A program made the translations under genes and the position numbers. This document shows, in pieces, positions 46,127 to 55,645 of a stretch of 64,000 bases of DNA (positions within the stretch are counted from its first letter, which is position 1; every line of letters begins with the position of its first letter). The notes beneath the pieces are model-generated. The model ran no database searches and was not told the DNA's origin. It saw nothing but the letters and a program-made list of their open reading frames with translations. Origin of the DNA: Mycobacterium sp. MBM (GTDB taxonomy: Bacteria > Actinomycetota > Actinomycetes > Mycobacteriales > Mycobacteriaceae); NCBI GenBank assembly GCA_021648845.1, contig JAKJHY010000012.1, forward strand, positions 62,001-126,000. The letters run 5' to 3'.

Positions 46127-47004
46127 CGCTGTTCCAGCGCCTCGGTGCGGGCGCTGGTCGAGCGGCCGAGCGCCGCCACCTCGGCGTCGAGTCGGGGCAG
46201 CAACTGCGGGGTGAAGCGGCGGATATCGCGCTCCCCGAGCGGGGTCGACACCACGGGCCGAATCCAGCGGAAGACACCGACCCAGCCGGGGCAGTAGATC
46301 CGCTTCCGGCGTCCCTCGATGCCCTTGACGAAGGCGGCACCGCATGCGGTGACCGTGGTGGTCTTCTTCAGCGGGCCCGGCATCCGGGACAGCATCTCCC
46401 GGAAGGTGGCCAGGTCGCGCTTGGCATCCTGCACCAGCGGGGTGTCGATCCAGCTCATATGGGCCGAGCCGACATCCACGCCCAGGTGGGCGACCTCCAG
46501 ACGCAGTGTGTTCGCGAAGTACTCCGCACCGGCCTTGGACGCGTGATACGCGGCCAGGCCGGGTGCCGAGGTGAAGGCGGCCAGCGAGGACACCACCAGC
46601 ACGTAACCGCGGCGCTCGATGACCGACGGCAGGGTGGCGCGCACCGTGTTGAACACCCCGACGACGTTGACGTCGAGCACCCGGCGAAACGCCGCCGGAT
46701 CCACCTGAAGCACCGACCCGAAGCTGGCTATACCGGCGTTGGCCACCACGATGTCGATGCCTCCGAACCGCGCGATCGCGGCCTCCGCGGCATCCTGCAT
46801 GGCGCCCAGATCGCGGACGTCGGCCAGTGCGGTCAGCACGTGCGCTTCGCCGCCCAGTTCGGCGGCCAGCTCGGCCAGCGGCTCGGCATCGAGGTCGGTG
46901 AGCACCAGCGTGGCTCCCTTGCGGCGCAGCCGGCGGGCGAGTTCCGCCCCGACCCCGCGCGCACCGCCGGTGATGAACACGACCTTGCCGTTGACTGAGT
47001 TCAT
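46123..47004 (-). CDS. Short-chain dehydrogenase/reductase
   Basis: A 293-aa NAD(P)-dependent oxidoreductase: GGxxxGxG loop in FITGGARGVGAELA, NAG motif in VVANAGIASFG, catalytic Ser in VVSSLAAF and YHASKAG with the YxxxK pair. The C-terminal extension (RIYCPGWVGVFRWIRPVV) has an amphipathic look seen in lipid-active SDRs. The ATG at 47004 is chosen because TACGTT ends 7 nt before it. Coupled to the DUF1254 gene; the substrate is unknown. Confidence 0.87.
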   Translation of the reverse strand: MNSVNGKVVFITGGARGVGAELARRLRRKGATLVLTDLDAEPLAELAAELGGEAHVLTALADVRDLGAMQDAAEAAIARFGGIDIVVANAGIASFGSVLQVDPAAFRRVLDVNVVGVFNTVRATLPSVIERRGYVLVVSSLAAFTSAPGLAAYHASKAGAEYFANTLRLEVAHLGVDVGSAHMSWIDTPLVQDAKRDLATFREMLSRMPGPLKKTTTVTACGAAFVKGIEGRRKRIYCPGWVGVFRWIRPVVSTPLGERDIRRFTPQLLPRLDAEVAALGRSTSARTEALEQR

Positions 47005-47011
47005 GGCGGTC

Positions 47012-47017
47012 AACGTA
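47012..47017 (-). promoter_or_regulatory. Candidate -10 (TACGTT) of the SDR-DUF1254 operon
   Basis: TACGTT ends 7 nt before the ATG at 47004. It sits in the gap after the mshC stop. Inferred leaderless start. Confidence 0.42.
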
Positions 47018-47029
47018 CCGCCGCCGGGG

Positions 47030-48268
47030 TTAGAGGTCTACACCCAGCAGGGCGTCGACGGTATCGGCCACCAGCGCGGGCGCGTTGCCGTCAGATCCGC
47101 CGTAGGTGAGCGCATCGGTACACCAACCGTCAAGGGCGGCAAGTGCTTTCGGCGTGTCCAGGTCATCGGCCAGGTAGCGGCGGACCCGGCTCAGGACGTC
47201 GGTGGCATCCGGGCCCGACGCCAGCGCCACCGCGGACCGCCAGTGCTGCAGGCGGGCGTTGGCCTCGTCGAGAACCGCGGGGCTCCAGTAACGATCGGTC
47301 CGGTAATGCCCGGCGAACAATCCGAGTCGCACGGCCCCGGGGTCGACGCCCTCGGCGCGCAGCCGCGACACCAGCACCAGGTTGCCGCGGCTCTTGCTCA
47401 TCTTGTGCCCGTCCCAGCCGATCATCCCGGCGTGCACGTAGTGCCGGGCGAATCGCCGCTCGCCCGTAGCGGATTCGGCATGCGCGGCAGAGAACTCGTG
47501 GTGCGGGAAGATCAGGTCTGATCCGCCGCCCTGGATATCCAGACCGGCACCGATGCGGTCCAGCGCGATCGCCGCACATTCCACATGCCAGCCCGGGCGC
47601 CCGGCCCCGAACGGCGACGGCCAGCTGGGTTCACCGGGACGTTCAGCCCGCCACAGCAGCGCGTCCAACGGATCGGCCTTACCGGGCCGGTCCGGATCAC
47701 CGCCGCGCTCGGCGAACAGCCGCGCCATGGTCTGGTGGTCATAGCCCGACTCGTAGCCGAACTGGACGGTGGCATCGGCGTGGAAGTACACGTCGGGGTA
47801 CTGCGCGTCGTCGACCACATAGGCGGCCCCGGAGGCCAGCATCTTCTCCACCACCGCGATCACCTCGGCGATGGCGTCGGTGGCGGCGACGTAGTCACGC
47901 GGGGGCAGCACCCGCAGCGCGGTCATATCGTCGCGGAACAGCTGGATCTCCCGGTCGCCGAGCTCGCGCCAGCCGATACCGTCGCGGGCCGCCCGTTCGA
48001 ACAGCGGATCGTCCACATCGGTGATGTTCTGCACGTAGTGGACATCGTGGCCGGCGTCCCGCCACACCCGGTTGATCAGGTCGAAGGTGAGGTACGTCGC
48101 GGCATGACCGAGGTGGGTGGCGTCATAGGGAGTGATCCCGCAGACATACATGGTGGCCGTTTGACCTGGGGATACCGGGCGCACCTGACGGTCGGCGGTA
48201 TCGAAGAGTCGCAGCGGTACGCCCGTACCGGGCAACGTGGGAACGGTCGGCGCCGGCCAGGACTGCAT
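47030..48268 (-). CDS. mshC: Cysteine--1-D-myo-inosityl-glucosaminide ligase (mycothiol synthesis)
   Basis: A 412-aa cysteinyl-tRNA-synthetase paralogue that ligates cysteine to GlcN-Ins in mycothiol synthesis. The HIGH-like motif is in [16 protein letters not shown], zinc and cysteine-site residues in MYVCGITPY and [12 protein letters not shown], and KMSKS in [10 protein letters not shown]. It lacks the anticodon-binding part of true CysRS. The ATG at 48268 gives [10 protein letters not shown], the remembered start in M. tuberculosis, and lies 7 nt behind TAGAGT. Presence of mshC is itself an actinobacterial marker. Confidence 0.96.
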   Translation of the reverse strand: MQSWPAPTVPTLPGTGVPLRLFDTADRQVRPVSPGQTATMYVCGITPYDATHLGHAATYLTFDLINRVWRDAGHDVHYVQNITDVDDPLFERAARDGIGWRELGDREIQLFRDDMTALRVLPPRDYVAATDAIAEVIAVVEKMLASGAAYVVDDAQYPDVYFHADATVQFGYESGYDHQTMARLFAERGGDPDRPGKADPLDALLWRAERPGEPSWPSPFGAGRPGWHVECAAIALDRIGAGLDIQGGGSDLIFPHHEFSAAHAESATGERRFARHYVHAGMIGWDGHKMSKSRGNLVLVSRLRAEGVDPGAVRLGLFAGHYRTDRYWSPAVLDEANARLQHWRSAVALASGPDATDVLSRVRRYLADDLDTPKALAALDGWCTDALTYGGSDGNAPALVADTVDALLGVDL

Positions 48269-48275
48269 GATGTCG

Positions 48276-48281
48276 ACTCTA
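48276..48281 (-). promoter_or_regulatory. Candidate -10 (TAGAGT) of mshC
   Basis: TAGAGT ends 7 nt before the mshC ATG. Inferred leaderless start; it decides against an ATG nine codons further upstream. Confidence 0.45.
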
Positions 48282-48391
48282 GGGTGTTCGCTCACCGGTA
48301 CCTTCCGCTGGTGTGATCACTGGGGCACTCGCTCACGGGGAACCGACACATGCGGCGCCGATTTGATTCCCGCATAGTGGCGACCCGGTAC

Positions 48392-49162
48392 TCAGAACGC
48401 GGCGTGAATGGTCTCCAGCAAGGGCCCGGCCAGTTCCGGCCGGCACATCAACAGGTCCGGCAGGTAGGGGTCGCGCCGGTTGTACACCAGCGGCGCCCCA
48501 CCGAGCCGGGACGCGTGCAGACCGGCGGCCCACACCACGCCGGCGGGCGCGGCCGAGTCCCACTCCCATTGCCCGCCGGCATGGATATAGGCATCGACAT
48601 CGCCGCGCACCACCGCCATCGCCTTGGCGCCCGCCGAACCGATCCGCACCACCTCGATATCGAGATGCTCGCGCAGCCACCACAGCACGGCCGGCGGTCG
48701 GTAGGTGCTCGCGGTCACGCGGATCGGTCCGGCTCGGCGCGGCGGCGGCGCTGCGACGGTGTCGGTGCGGTACACCTGCCCCACCGCGGGCAGTGCCACG
48801 GCGGCGTCGGTGATCTCGCCCTCGGGTGTGCCGTTGCGCTGCCACAGGGCGATGTGCACCGCCCAGTCGGCGTGACCGGCCATCGAGAACTCCCGGGTGC
48901 CGTCCACCGGGTCGACGATCCACACCCGGTCGGCGTGCACCCGGGAGCGGTCGTCGACGGCTTCCTCGGAGAGCACCGCGTCGCCCGGGCGCAACTCGGC
49001 CAGCCGCTTGAGGATCAACGCGTTGGCGCGGCGATCGCCGGCATCCCCGAGGTCGTAGGAGTCGTAGAAGCCGACCTCCTCGCGGACGGCCAGCAGCAGT
49101 TCACCTGCCTCGGCGGCCACCATGGCGGCCACATCGGCATCGGTCTGCTCGGCGGAATTCAC
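48392..49162 (-). CDS. cysQ: 3'-phosphoadenosine 5'-phosphate phosphatase
   Basis: A 256-aa inositol-monophosphatase-fold enzyme (Rv2131c orthologue) that removes the 3'-phosphate of PAP(S) in sulfate assimilation. Metal sites are seen in LSEEAVDD and in [17 protein letters not shown], with the later [16 protein letters not shown] completing the active site. The start is a GTG with AATACT 6 nt upstream as a weak -10. It precedes mshC by about 120 bp; both genes serve sulfur metabolism. Confidence 0.9.
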   Translation of the reverse strand: MNSAEQTDADVAAMVAAEAGELLLAVREEVGFYDSYDLGDAGDRRANALILKRLAELRPGDAVLSEEAVDDRSRVHADRVWIVDPVDGTREFSMAGHADWAVHIALWQRNGTPEGEITDAAVALPAVGQVYRTDTVAAPPPRRAGPIRVTASTYRPPAVLWWLREHLDIEVVRIGSAGAKAMAVVRGDVDAYIHAGGQWEWDSAAPAGVVWAAGLHASRLGGAPLVYNRRDPYLPDLLMCRPELAGPLLETIHAAF

Positions 49163-49188
49163 CGACTAAGTATTGCGTGAGCGGGTGA

Positions 49189-49223
49189 TGCCCCGCGGCG
49201 CCGCCCGGACAAACGCCGGGGCA
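49189..49223 (-). terminator. Possible hairpin terminator between the SCO1664-type gene and cysQ
   Basis: TGCCCC-GCGGCG and CGCC-GGGGCA form a GC-rich stem with a two-base bulge and a loop of 13 bases. No T-run follows, as is usual in mycobacteria. It lies in the 70-bp gap after the stop at 49233. Weak evidence. Confidence 0.3.
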
Positions 49224-49232
49224 CGTCAGTGG

Positions 49233-50078
49233 CTAGAACGCGGGCCACGGGATGGGCCGGTGCCGGTCCGGTGACGGCATCACCGGATGATCGAGCAGTC
49301 CCGCCACCCTGGACCGCAGTGCAGCGACCTCGCCCGCGGTGATGTGCTCGCCGAGCTGATCGGCGAGTTCGCCGTCGAGCTTCTCGCCCAAGGCGGCGAT
49401 ATCGGCCAGCGAGTCGTCATCGACCGGCTTGCCGGCCCAGCCCCACAGCACCGTGCGCAGCTTGTCCTCGGCGTGCAGGCTGACCCCGTGGTCGACGCCG
49501 CGCACCCGGCCGTCGATGCCGGCGAGAATATGCCCGCCCTTGCGGTCGGCATTGTTGATCAGCACGTCGAAGATCGCCATCCGACGCAGTCGGTCATCGT
49601 CGGCGTGTACCAGGGTGACCGGGTCCCCGGCGTAGTCGTAGGCCTGCAGGATGGCGAGGTAACCCGGCGGCACCCGCCCCGCGGGCACCAGATCCACCAA
49701 ATCCGGATCGCCGCCCGCTGCGTCGTCCTCGCTGTCGGCGTCGTCGGCACCGTCCTCGGAGAGCGCGTCGCCGGGCTGGTCCACCCAGCGTTGCACCATC
49801 CCGGGCCCGGCCGGACCCACCCGGATGATGGTGTGCGGCACGATGTCCCACCCCAGCGCCGCCGATACCAGATAGGCGCTGCGCTCACGGCCCGCCAGGG
49901 TGCCGTCGGGGAAGTCCCACAGCGGTGCCTCACCGGCGACCGGCTTGTAGACGCAGTGCAGCTGTTGCTCGCCCACCGTCGCCGCACACAGGAAGGTGGC
50001 GTTGCTGGCCGAACGGATACGGCCGATGACGCCGAGCTCGCCGTCGGTCAGTACCTGTTCCTCAGAACAGGGGTTCAT
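49233..50078 (-). CDS. SCO1664-family kinase-fold protein (Rv2133c-like)
   Basis: A 281-aa protein with remote similarity to PI3/4-kinase or HipA folds: VYKPVAGEAPLWDFPDG resembles a nucleotide-binding Lys strand, IFDVLINNADRKGGHIL a catalytic-loop-like segment, and VRGVDHGVSLHAEDKLRTVLWG the following DxG-like part. The middle holds an acidic low-complexity stretch (DADSEDDAAGGDPD). The ATG at 50078 overlaps the DUF3090 gene by 17 bp, and the pair is conserved in actinobacteria. Function unknown. Confidence 0.83.
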   Translation of the reverse strand: MNPCSEEQVLTDGELGVIGRIRSASNATFLCAATVGEQQLHCVYKPVAGEAPLWDFPDGTLAGRERSAYLVSAALGWDIVPHTIIRVGPAGPGMVQRWVDQPGDALSEDGADDADSEDDAAGGDPDLVDLVPAGRVPPGYLAILQAYDYAGDPVTLVHADDDRLRRMAIFDVLINNADRKGGHILAGIDGRVRGVDHGVSLHAEDKLRTVLWGWAGKPVDDDSLADIAALGEKLDGELADQLGEHITAGEVAALRSRVAGLLDHPVMPSPDRHRPIPWPAF

Positions 50079-50652
50079 CGTCGTCCACCGCGCCGAAGGC
50101 GCCCCGCCGATAACCATTGGTGCGCACACAGATATGCCCCTCCGGGTCCAGCGGCTCATCGCACAGCGGGCATGGTGGCCGGCCGGCCGAGATGACGCGG
50201 TTGGACCGGGCGGCGAACTCGCGCGCCGATTCCGGACTCAGGAACACCCGCACCGCGTCGGGTCCGTCCTCCGCGTCGTCGAGCACCACCGAGGCGTCGA
50301 ACTCGGTCTCGGAGACCGCGAGCAGTTCGACCACCACGGTCTGGGCCTCGGCGTCCCAGCCCAGCCCCATGGTGCCGACCCGGAACTCCGAGTCGACCGG
50401 GGTGAGCAGCGGTTGCAGGTCCTCGACCGCACCGGTATCGGGTGGGATCGGGGTGCCGAACCGGCGGTTGATCTCCACCAGCAGGGCTGAGATCCGTTCG
50501 GCCAACACCGCGACCTGCTGCTTTTCCAGCATCACCGACACCACCCGCTTGTCGTGCACCGCCTGCAGGTAGAAGGTCCTGTTGCCGGGCTGCCCGACGG
50601 TCCCGGCCACGAAGCGGTCGGGTGTACGGAAGACGTGGATTGCGCGGGCCAT
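50062..50652 (-). CDS. DUF3090 protein with C-terminal zinc-ribbon (Rv2134c-like)
   Basis: A 196-aa protein starting MARAIHVFRTPDRFVAGTVG, as in other DUF3090 proteins. Three Cys and a His in CPLCDEPLDPEGHIC near residue 170 look like a small zinc site. GAAAGG lies 4 nt before the ATG at 50652; an ATG four codons earlier is less likely. It is coupled to the SCO1664-type gene and may follow the phosphatase gene in one operon (33-bp gap). Confidence 0.87.
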   Translation of the reverse strand: MARAIHVFRTPDRFVAGTVGQPGNRTFYLQAVHDKRVVSVMLEKQQVAVLAERISALLVEINRRFGTPIPPDTGAVEDLQPLLTPVDSEFRVGTMGLGWDAEAQTVVVELLAVSETEFDASVVLDDAEDGPDAVRVFLSPESAREFAARSNRVISAGRPPCPLCDEPLDPEGHICVRTNGYRRGAFGAVDDDEPLF

Positions 50653-50685
50653 GGCACCTTTCAAAATACCGGTAGCTGGGCTACC

Positions 50686-51369
50686 TCAATCGGTGGAGCC
50701 GCCGACAACCGCATCCGTCTCCGGAGCCGCGGCCGACTTCGCGCTCAATGCCGCGGTCAATCCACTGCCGGTGTGGTTGACGTGCAGCACGAACGGACGG
50801 GTATCCGTGTAGCGGATGACGCTCATCGACGCCGGGTCGGCGGTGATGCGTTGGAAGGTGTCCAGGTGGGTGCCCAGCGCGTCGGCCAACACCGCCTTGA
50901 TCACGTCACCGTGGGTGCAGGCCAACCACAACACGTCCCCGTCGTGTTCGGCGGCCAGTCGGCGGTCGTGTTCGCGCACCGCCGCCACCGCGCGGGACTG
51001 CACCTGCGCCAGGCCCTCGCCGTCCGGGAAGACCGCCGCACTGGGCTGCTGTTGGACCACCTTCCACAGCGGCTCCTTGACCAGTTCACCGATCGCTCGG
51101 CCGGTCCAGCTGCCGTAGTCGACCTCGATGATGCGTTCGTCGACCACCGGCACCAACCCCAACGCGGCCGCCAGCGGTTCTACGGTGCGCTCACAGCGCA
51201 GCAGCGGGGACCGGACGATCGCCTTCACCGGCAGCTCGCCGATCCGGGCGACCACGGTCTGCGCCTGTTCGTGACCCAGAGCATCCAGGTCGACACCCTC
51301 CGAACGCCCGGCCAGGGTGTGCGCGGTGTTCGACGTGGAGCGGCCGTGCCGCAACAGGATGACGGTCAT
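50686..51369 (-). CDS. Histidine-phosphatase-family (phosphoglycerate mutase-like) protein
   Basis: A 227-aa phosphatase of the branch that includes MSMEG4 family proteins. The catalytic RHG is in VILLRHGRSTSN, the second Arg/Glu region in EVDYGSWTGRAIGEL and the second catalytic His in WLACTHGDVIKAVLAD. GAAGGAA lies 5 nt before the ATG. M. tuberculosis Rv2135c has the same place after uppP. The substrate is unknown. Confidence 0.88.
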   Translation of the reverse strand: MTVILLRHGRSTSNTAHTLAGRSEGVDLDALGHEQAQTVVARIGELPVKAIVRSPLLRCERTVEPLAAALGLVPVVDERIIEVDYGSWTGRAIGELVKEPLWKVVQQQPSAAVFPDGEGLAQVQSRAVAAVREHDRRLAAEHDGDVLWLACTHGDVIKAVLADALGTHLDTFQRITADPASMSVIRYTDTRPFVLHVNHTGSGLTAALSAKSAAAPETDAVVGGSTD

Positions 51370-51385
51370 GGACGTTCCTTCCCGG

Positions 51386-52225
51386 CTACTGCGCGGCCAG
51401 CACGCCGGTGCCGAGCAGCACCAGCACCAGTGTGCCCAGGGCGATCCGATAGCCGACGAACCAGTACATGCTGTGGCGCACCAGGAACCGCAGGAACCAG
51501 GCGACCGCTGCGTAGCCCACCACGAACGCGATGAGCGTGCCCAGCACGATCTGCGGCACCGTGGCACTCATCCCCGCGTCGCCGGGTTCGAAAACGTGAC
51601 GTAGTTCGTACAGACCCGACCCGAGTACCGCCGGGATGGCGAGCAGGAAACCGAACCGCGCCGCGGCCTCCCGCTTCTGGCCGAGGAACAACCCGGCGCT
51701 GATGGTGACTCCGGACCGTGACACCCCGGGGATGAGCGCCAGCGCCTGGGCGGATCCGATGATGAGGCTGTCACGCCAGGTGAACTGCTGGATCTCGCGG
51801 GTCTGTTTGCCGAGGTATTCGGCGGCGGCGATGACGAAGGAGAACACGATGAGCGCGGTGCCGATGATCCACAGGTTGCGGATGTCGCCGCGGATCAGGT
51901 GCTGCAGGGTGAAACCGAAGATGCCGATCGGTACGGTGCCCAAGATCACCCACCAGCCGAGCCAGTAATCGGGGGTGCGTCGGGTGGCGTCGGTGAGGCC
52001 GCCGAACCACGCGGCGAGGATGCGGCCGATGTCCTTGGCGAAGTAGAGGAGCACCGCCACCTCGGTGCCGATCTGGACGACCGCGGTGAACGAGGCGCCC
52101 GCGTCGGCGCCGAAGAAGGCCTCCGACACGATCGCTAGGTGGGCAGAGGAGGACACCGGCAGGAATTCGGTCAGCCCTTGCACCACGGCAAGCACGACGA
52201 CCTGCAACCAGGACATTTCATCCAT
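51386..52225 (-). CDS. uppP: Undecaprenyl-diphosphatase
   Basis: A 279-aa membrane enzyme (BacA type) that dephosphorylates the polyprenyl diphosphate carrier for peptidoglycan reuse and gives bacitracin resistance. Catalytic motifs: [14 protein letters not shown] with the Glu-rich turn, and [16 protein letters not shown]. Eight hydrophobic helices are predicted. Three nearby ATGs exist (52231, 52225, 52216); AGAG lies 6 nt before 52225, which is chosen. It precedes the phosphatase gene by 16 bp. Confidence 0.94.
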   Translation of the reverse strand: MDEMSWLQVVVLAVVQGLTEFLPVSSSAHLAIVSEAFFGADAGASFTAVVQIGTEVAVLLYFAKDIGRILAAWFGGLTDATRRTPDYWLGWWVILGTVPIGIFGFTLQHLIRGDIRNLWIIGTALIVFSFVIAAAEYLGKQTREIQQFTWRDSLIIGSAQALALIPGVSRSGVTISAGLFLGQKREAAARFGFLLAIPAVLGSGLYELRHVFEPGDAGMSATVPQIVLGTLIAFVVGYAAVAWFLRFLVRHSMYWFVGYRIALGTLVLVLLGTGVLAAQ

Positions 52226-52268
52226 GGACATCTCTAACCACGCGGACGACCGTACCGTGGGGACGATG

Positions 52269-52580
52269 TCAGCGCGTCGTGCGTACCGGCTCTGCTCCGG
52301 CGATGGCGTCCCGCACGGCGGCGGCTACGCTGCGCTCATCGGTGACGTCGATATCGGTCAGGCTGCGGGTGGCGACGGCGACGATGTCCTCGTCCTGCGG
52401 GACCGGTCCGCTCAGTCGCGGCCGATACACCTCGACGACCAGGGACTGCCGGTCCTCGACGTGAAAGGAGAAGCTACGGCCACCGCCGAGCGCGCCGAAT
52501 CCGCTGGCATGCACACCCGTCGAGATGTCCTCGAGAGTGAACTCGCCTGCCAACAGGTCCGTTCCGGGGGCAAGACTCAT
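52269..52580 (-). CDS. Small conserved protein (Rv2137c-like)
   Basis: A 103-aa protein starting [20 protein letters not shown]. It contains [20 protein letters not shown] and ends EPVRTTR. No signal peptide or membrane helix is seen. The ATG at 52580 is chosen because TATGGT lies exactly 6 nt upstream; a longer reading to 52823 crosses the lppL promoter and start. It is upstream of uppP on the same strand and divergent from lppL. Function unknown. Confidence 0.75.
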   Translation of the reverse strand: MSLAPGTDLLAGEFTLEDISTGVHASGFGALGGGRSFSFHVEDRQSLVVEVYRPRLSGPVPQDEDIVAVATRSLTDIDVTDERSVAAAVRDAIAGAEPVRTTR

Positions 52581-52586
52581 GGTGGC

Positions 52587-52592
52587 ACCATA
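52587..52592 (-). promoter_or_regulatory. Candidate -10 (TATGGT) of the Rv2137c-like gene
   Basis: TATGGT ends 6 nt before the ATG at 52580. Inferred leaderless start in the divergent gap with lppL. Confidence 0.48.
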
Positions 52593-52687
52593 CCGCCATA
52601 TTGACGTTCGCGTCCGACTTACGTTTCTTTGCCTAAAATTTGAATTCGGAACCATCGCAACAACGAAATCAGGAGTCTTTGGGACCA

Positions 52688-53701
52688 TTGCATACGAAAT
52701 CCGGATTCCAACTCCTGACTGCCAGCGCGTTGGCCGTGGTGACGGCGTTCTGCGCGGCGTGCTCGTCGAACCCGATTGATTCGCCACCACCGACCATCCC
52801 CGTCGCATTTCCGGCGCAATCACCGCCGGTCACCGGCGCGCCGCCGGGTGTCGTGACACCGCTGCCGGAGCCGGCCACCGCGGCCTTCTTCGATATCCGC
52901 ACCTCCGCGCTGGTGGTGCTCGGCCCGGCCGATCGGCTCACCGTGCTGCCGACCGGCGGTCAGCCGCGCAGCCTGGCCCTGCCCGCGGAGGCCACCGCAC
53001 TGACCGGCGACGGTTCCGGCGAGGTGTGGCTGTCCACCCGCGGTGGCTACCTTCGGGTCAACATCGCCGCGGCAGCCGCCACCCCGGTCGAGGTCGACGG
53101 GCACGCCGACACCGACTTCACCGCCATCGCGCGCCACGACGACGGGCGCCTGGTGCTCGGCAGCGCCGACGGCACCCTGTACACGTTGCGCTCCGACACC
53201 GAGGTCGGCTCGTCGCTGCGTAAGTTCGCACGAGTGGATGTCATTGTCGTTCAGGATGATTCAGCGGTGGTGCTGGACCGTGGCCAGACCTCGGTGACCG
53301 AGATCGACGGGGACGGCAGCACCTCCGAGCAGTCCCTGCGGGCCGGTGAGGGCGCCACGTCGATGGCGACGGATCCGGCCGGGCGGGTCCTGGTCACCGA
53401 CACCCGCGGTGGCGCGCTGCTGGTCTACGGGACCGAGCCGCTGATCCTGCGCCAGCGCTACCCGGTGCGCGACGCGCCCTACGGCGTGACCGGGTCGGCC
53501 GCACTGGCCTGGGTGTCACAGACGGCGACCAACACCGTCGTTGGTTACGATCTGGCCACCGGAATACCCGTCGAGAAGGTGCGTTATCGGACCGTGCAGC
53601 AACCCAACACCCTGGCCTTCGACGACGCCACCAACACCCTGTATGTGGTGTCGGGGTCCGGTGCCGGAGTGCAGGTGATCACGGGGGCGGCGCCCCGATG
53701 A
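52688..53701 (+). CDS. lppL: Lipoprotein LppL, beta-propeller-like
   Basis: A 337-aa lipoprotein. The signal peptide ends with FCAAC (lipobox Cys near residue 25). A Pro-rich linker precedes repeated blades with ALTGDGSGEVWLSTRGG, FTAIARHDDGRLVLGSADG, TSMATDPAGRVLVTDTRGG and NTLAFDDATNTLYVVSGSG, suggesting a beta-propeller. The TTG at 52688 is chosen to put the hydrophobic stretch at the N-terminus; the only ATG, at 52640, gives a longer N-region. It matches Rv2138, upstream of pyrD. Confidence 0.85.
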   Translation: MHTKSGFQLLTASALAVVTAFCAACSSNPIDSPPPTIPVAFPAQSPPVTGAPPGVVTPLPEPATAAFFDIRTSALVVLGPADRLTVLPTGGQPRSLALPAEATALTGDGSGEVWLSTRGGYLRVNIAAAAATPVEVDGHADTDFTAIARHDDGRLVLGSADGTLYTLRSDTEVGSSLRKFARVDVIVVQDDSAVVLDRGQTSVTEIDGDGSTSEQSLRAGEGATSMATDPAGRVLVTDTRGGALLVYGTEPLILRQRYPVRDAPYGVTGSAALAWVSQTATNTVVGYDLATGIPVEKVRYRTVQQPNTLAFDDATNTLYVVSGSGAGVQVITGAAPR

Positions 53702-53726
53702 CACCCGTGACGGAGAGGAGACGGTC

Positions 53727-53969
53727 ATGACCACGGTTCAGCGGGGGCGAATGCCGGCCGGGTGGGCTGCCGATCTGTCCGACGAATACGACTGGGTGCC
53801 CCTGCGGCTGCCGCCCGATGTCACCCGATTGTCGGCGTCGGTGCGGTTGTCGATCGAGGCGCAGTACCGGGGGTGGGAACTGACCCGGGTTCGGCTGTAC
53901 ACCGACGGCAGTCGACGGGTGCTGTTGCGCCGCAAGAAATCCGTGCTCGGCGAGCAGCCCGCCCTGTGA
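53727..53969 (+). CDS. DUF5703 small protein (dihydroorotate dehydrogenase-associated)
   Basis: An 80-aa protein with [19 protein letters not shown] and [19 protein letters not shown], the DUF5703 pattern of small proteins next to actinobacterial pyrD. A GGAGAGGAG-like run precedes the ATG. The pyrD GTG overlaps its stop (GTGA). It is Arg-rich and basic at the C-terminus. Its role is unknown; the constant linkage suggests a link with PyrD. Confidence 0.85.
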   Translation: MTTVQRGRMPAGWAADLSDEYDWVPLRLPPDVTRLSASVRLSIEAQYRGWELTRVRLYTDGSRRVLLRRKKSVLGEQPAL

Positions 53970-55030
53970 TCTACCGACTGCTCCGCCAGGCTTTCTTCCA
54001 GGTCGATCCGGAACGGGTGCACACCTTCGTGTTCGCCGCGCTGCGCCTGGCCACCCGTGGCGGCATCACCCGCCGACGGCTGGTGGACAGGCTGGCGCCG
54101 CATGATCCGGTGCTGGCCAACACCGTCTGGGGTGTGCGCTTTCCGGGCCCGCTCGGGCTGGCCGCCGGTTTCGACAAGGACGGCCACGGGTTGGCCGCCT
54201 GGGGTGCGCTCGGATTCGGGTACGCCGAGGTCGGCACGGTGACCGCGCAGCCGCAGCCGGGTAACCCGAAGCCCCGGTTGTTCCGCCTGCCCCAGGACCG
54301 GGCCCTGCTCAACCGGATGGGTTTCAACAATCACGGCGCCGCCGCCCTGGCCCGAGCGCTGCGCGGACACGCGGCCGATGTGCCGATCGGTGTCAACATC
54401 GGCAAGACCAAGACGACCCCGGCCGAGCGGGCCGTGGCCGACTACGCCGAAAGCGCGCGCCTGGTCGGACCGCTGGCCTCGTATCTGGTGGTGAACGTGA
54501 GTTCGCCGAATACGCCCGGGCTGCGCGATCTGCAGGCGGTGTCCTCGTTGCGTCCCATTCTGGCCGCCGTGCGGGATGCCACATCAACCCCGGTACTCGT
54601 CAAGATCGCACCGGATCTCTCCGATGCCGATATCGACGAAATCGCGGACCTGGCAGTCGAACTGGGCCTGGCCGGCATCGTGGCGACCAATACCACGGTG
54701 GCCAGGGACGGCCTGCGCACGCCGGGGGTCGCCGCACTCGGCGCGGGCGGGGTGTCCGGCGCCCCGGTGGCCGCCCGGTCTCTGGAGGTGCTGCGGCGCC
54801 TCTACGGGCGGGTCGGCGACCGGCTGGTGCTGATCAGCGTCGGCGGGATCGAGACCGCCGACGATGCCTGGGAGCGCATCATCTCCGGTGCCACCCTGCT
54901 GCAGGGCTACACGGGCTTCATCTACGGCGGTGGCCTGTGGGCCAAGCAGATTCACGACGGCGTCGCCCGCAGGCTGCACGAGGGCGGCTACCGGTCGCTG
55001 GCTGAAGCGATCGGCGCCGCCACGCGCTAG
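53966..55030 (+). CDS. pyrD: Dihydroorotate dehydrogenase, quinone-dependent (class 2)
   Basis: A 354-aa membrane-associated flavoenzyme that oxidises dihydroorotate to orotate in pyrimidine synthesis and passes electrons to quinone. An N-terminal amphipathic helix pair ([20 protein letters not shown]) marks class 2. FMN-binding parts are [20 protein letters not shown], and the C-terminal [15 protein letters not shown] and [15 protein letters not shown]. The catalytic Ser is in [16 protein letters not shown]. The GTG overlaps the DUF5703 stop. Confidence 0.95.
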   Translation: MIYRLLRQAFFQVDPERVHTFVFAALRLATRGGITRRRLVDRLAPHDPVLANTVWGVRFPGPLGLAAGFDKDGHGLAAWGALGFGYAEVGTVTAQPQPGNPKPRLFRLPQDRALLNRMGFNNHGAAALARALRGHAADVPIGVNIGKTKTTPAERAVADYAESARLVGPLASYLVVNVSSPNTPGLRDLQAVSSLRPILAAVRDATSTPVLVKIAPDLSDADIDEIADLAVELGLAGIVATNTTVARDGLRTPGVAALGAGGVSGAPVAARSLEVLRRLYGRVGDRLVLISVGGIETADDAWERIISGATLLQGYTGFIYGGGLWAKQIHDGVARRLHEGGYRSLAEAIGAATR

Positions 55031-55040
55031 TCACCCTTGG

Positions 55041-55101
55041 CGTGAGCGACCGTGTCTGCACGCGACACGCCGGTCGATCCGGTATTTTGCGGTCGCTCGC
55101 G
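55041..55101. repeat. Nested inverted-repeat element between convergent pyrD and YbhB genes
   Basis: GAGCGACCG (55044-55052) is the inverse of CGGTCGCTC (55090-55098). Inside it CGTGTC (55051-55056) pairs with GACACG (55064-55069). In either strand the RNA would fold into a hairpin near the 3' end of a gene, so it may terminate both. It also has the look of a small dispersed intergenic element of mycobacteria; copies elsewhere cannot be checked here. Confidence 0.45.
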
Positions 55102-55111
55102 GCGGTGAGCG

Positions 55112-55636
55112 CTAGTTCTGCTCGTAGGTGGCGTGGATGACCGCGCGGGCGATCGCCTGGCCGAACAGATTGAAGCCCAGGTAGGCCGGGGTGGCACCGT
55201 CGGGCAAGTCCAGGCTCTCGACGGGCAGCGCATGCACCGCGATGTAGTAGCGGTGCGGCCCGTGCCCGGCCGGCGGCGCGGCACCGATGAACCGCTTCTG
55301 GCCGGCATCGTTGGCCAGCGTGACCGCACCGCCGGGCAGCGGATCACCGTTGCCGGCGTCGGCGGGCAGAGATGTCACGTCAGCGGGCAGGTCGGCGACG
55401 GCCCAGTGCCAGAAACCGCTGGCCGTCGGAGCGTCCGGGTCATACACCGTCACCGCGAAGCTGCGGGTCTCCGCGGGGAATCCCGACCAGCTCAACTGCG
55501 GTGAGATGTCCTTACCGCCGGCGCCCATGATGCCGCTGACCTGATCGTTGCCGAACGGCTGCCCGTCGGTCACCGACTCCGAGGTCAGCGTGAACGTCGG
55601 CAGATCCGGCAGGTTGTCATACGGTGAGTTCGTCAT
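55112..55636 (-). CDS. YbhB/YbcL Raf-kinase-inhibitor-like protein (Rv2140c)
   Basis: A 174-aa PEBP-fold protein. It shows [18 protein letters not shown], the [19 protein letters not shown] ligand-pocket motif and the [20 protein letters not shown] signature. AAAGGG lies 4-5 nt before the ATG. It follows the peptidase gene by 9 bp and is probably in its operon. PEBPs bind small phosphorylated ligands; the biological role here is unknown. Confidence 0.92.
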   Translation of the reverse strand: MTNSPYDNLPDLPTFTLTSESVTDGQPFGNDQVSGIMGAGGKDISPQLSWSGFPAETRSFAVTVYDPDAPTASGFWHWAVADLPADVTSLPADAGNGDPLPGGAVTLANDAGQKRFIGAAPPAGHGPHRYYIAVHALPVESLDLPDGATPAYLGFNLFGQAIARAVIHATYEQN

Positions 55637-55645
55637 CGCGCCCTT

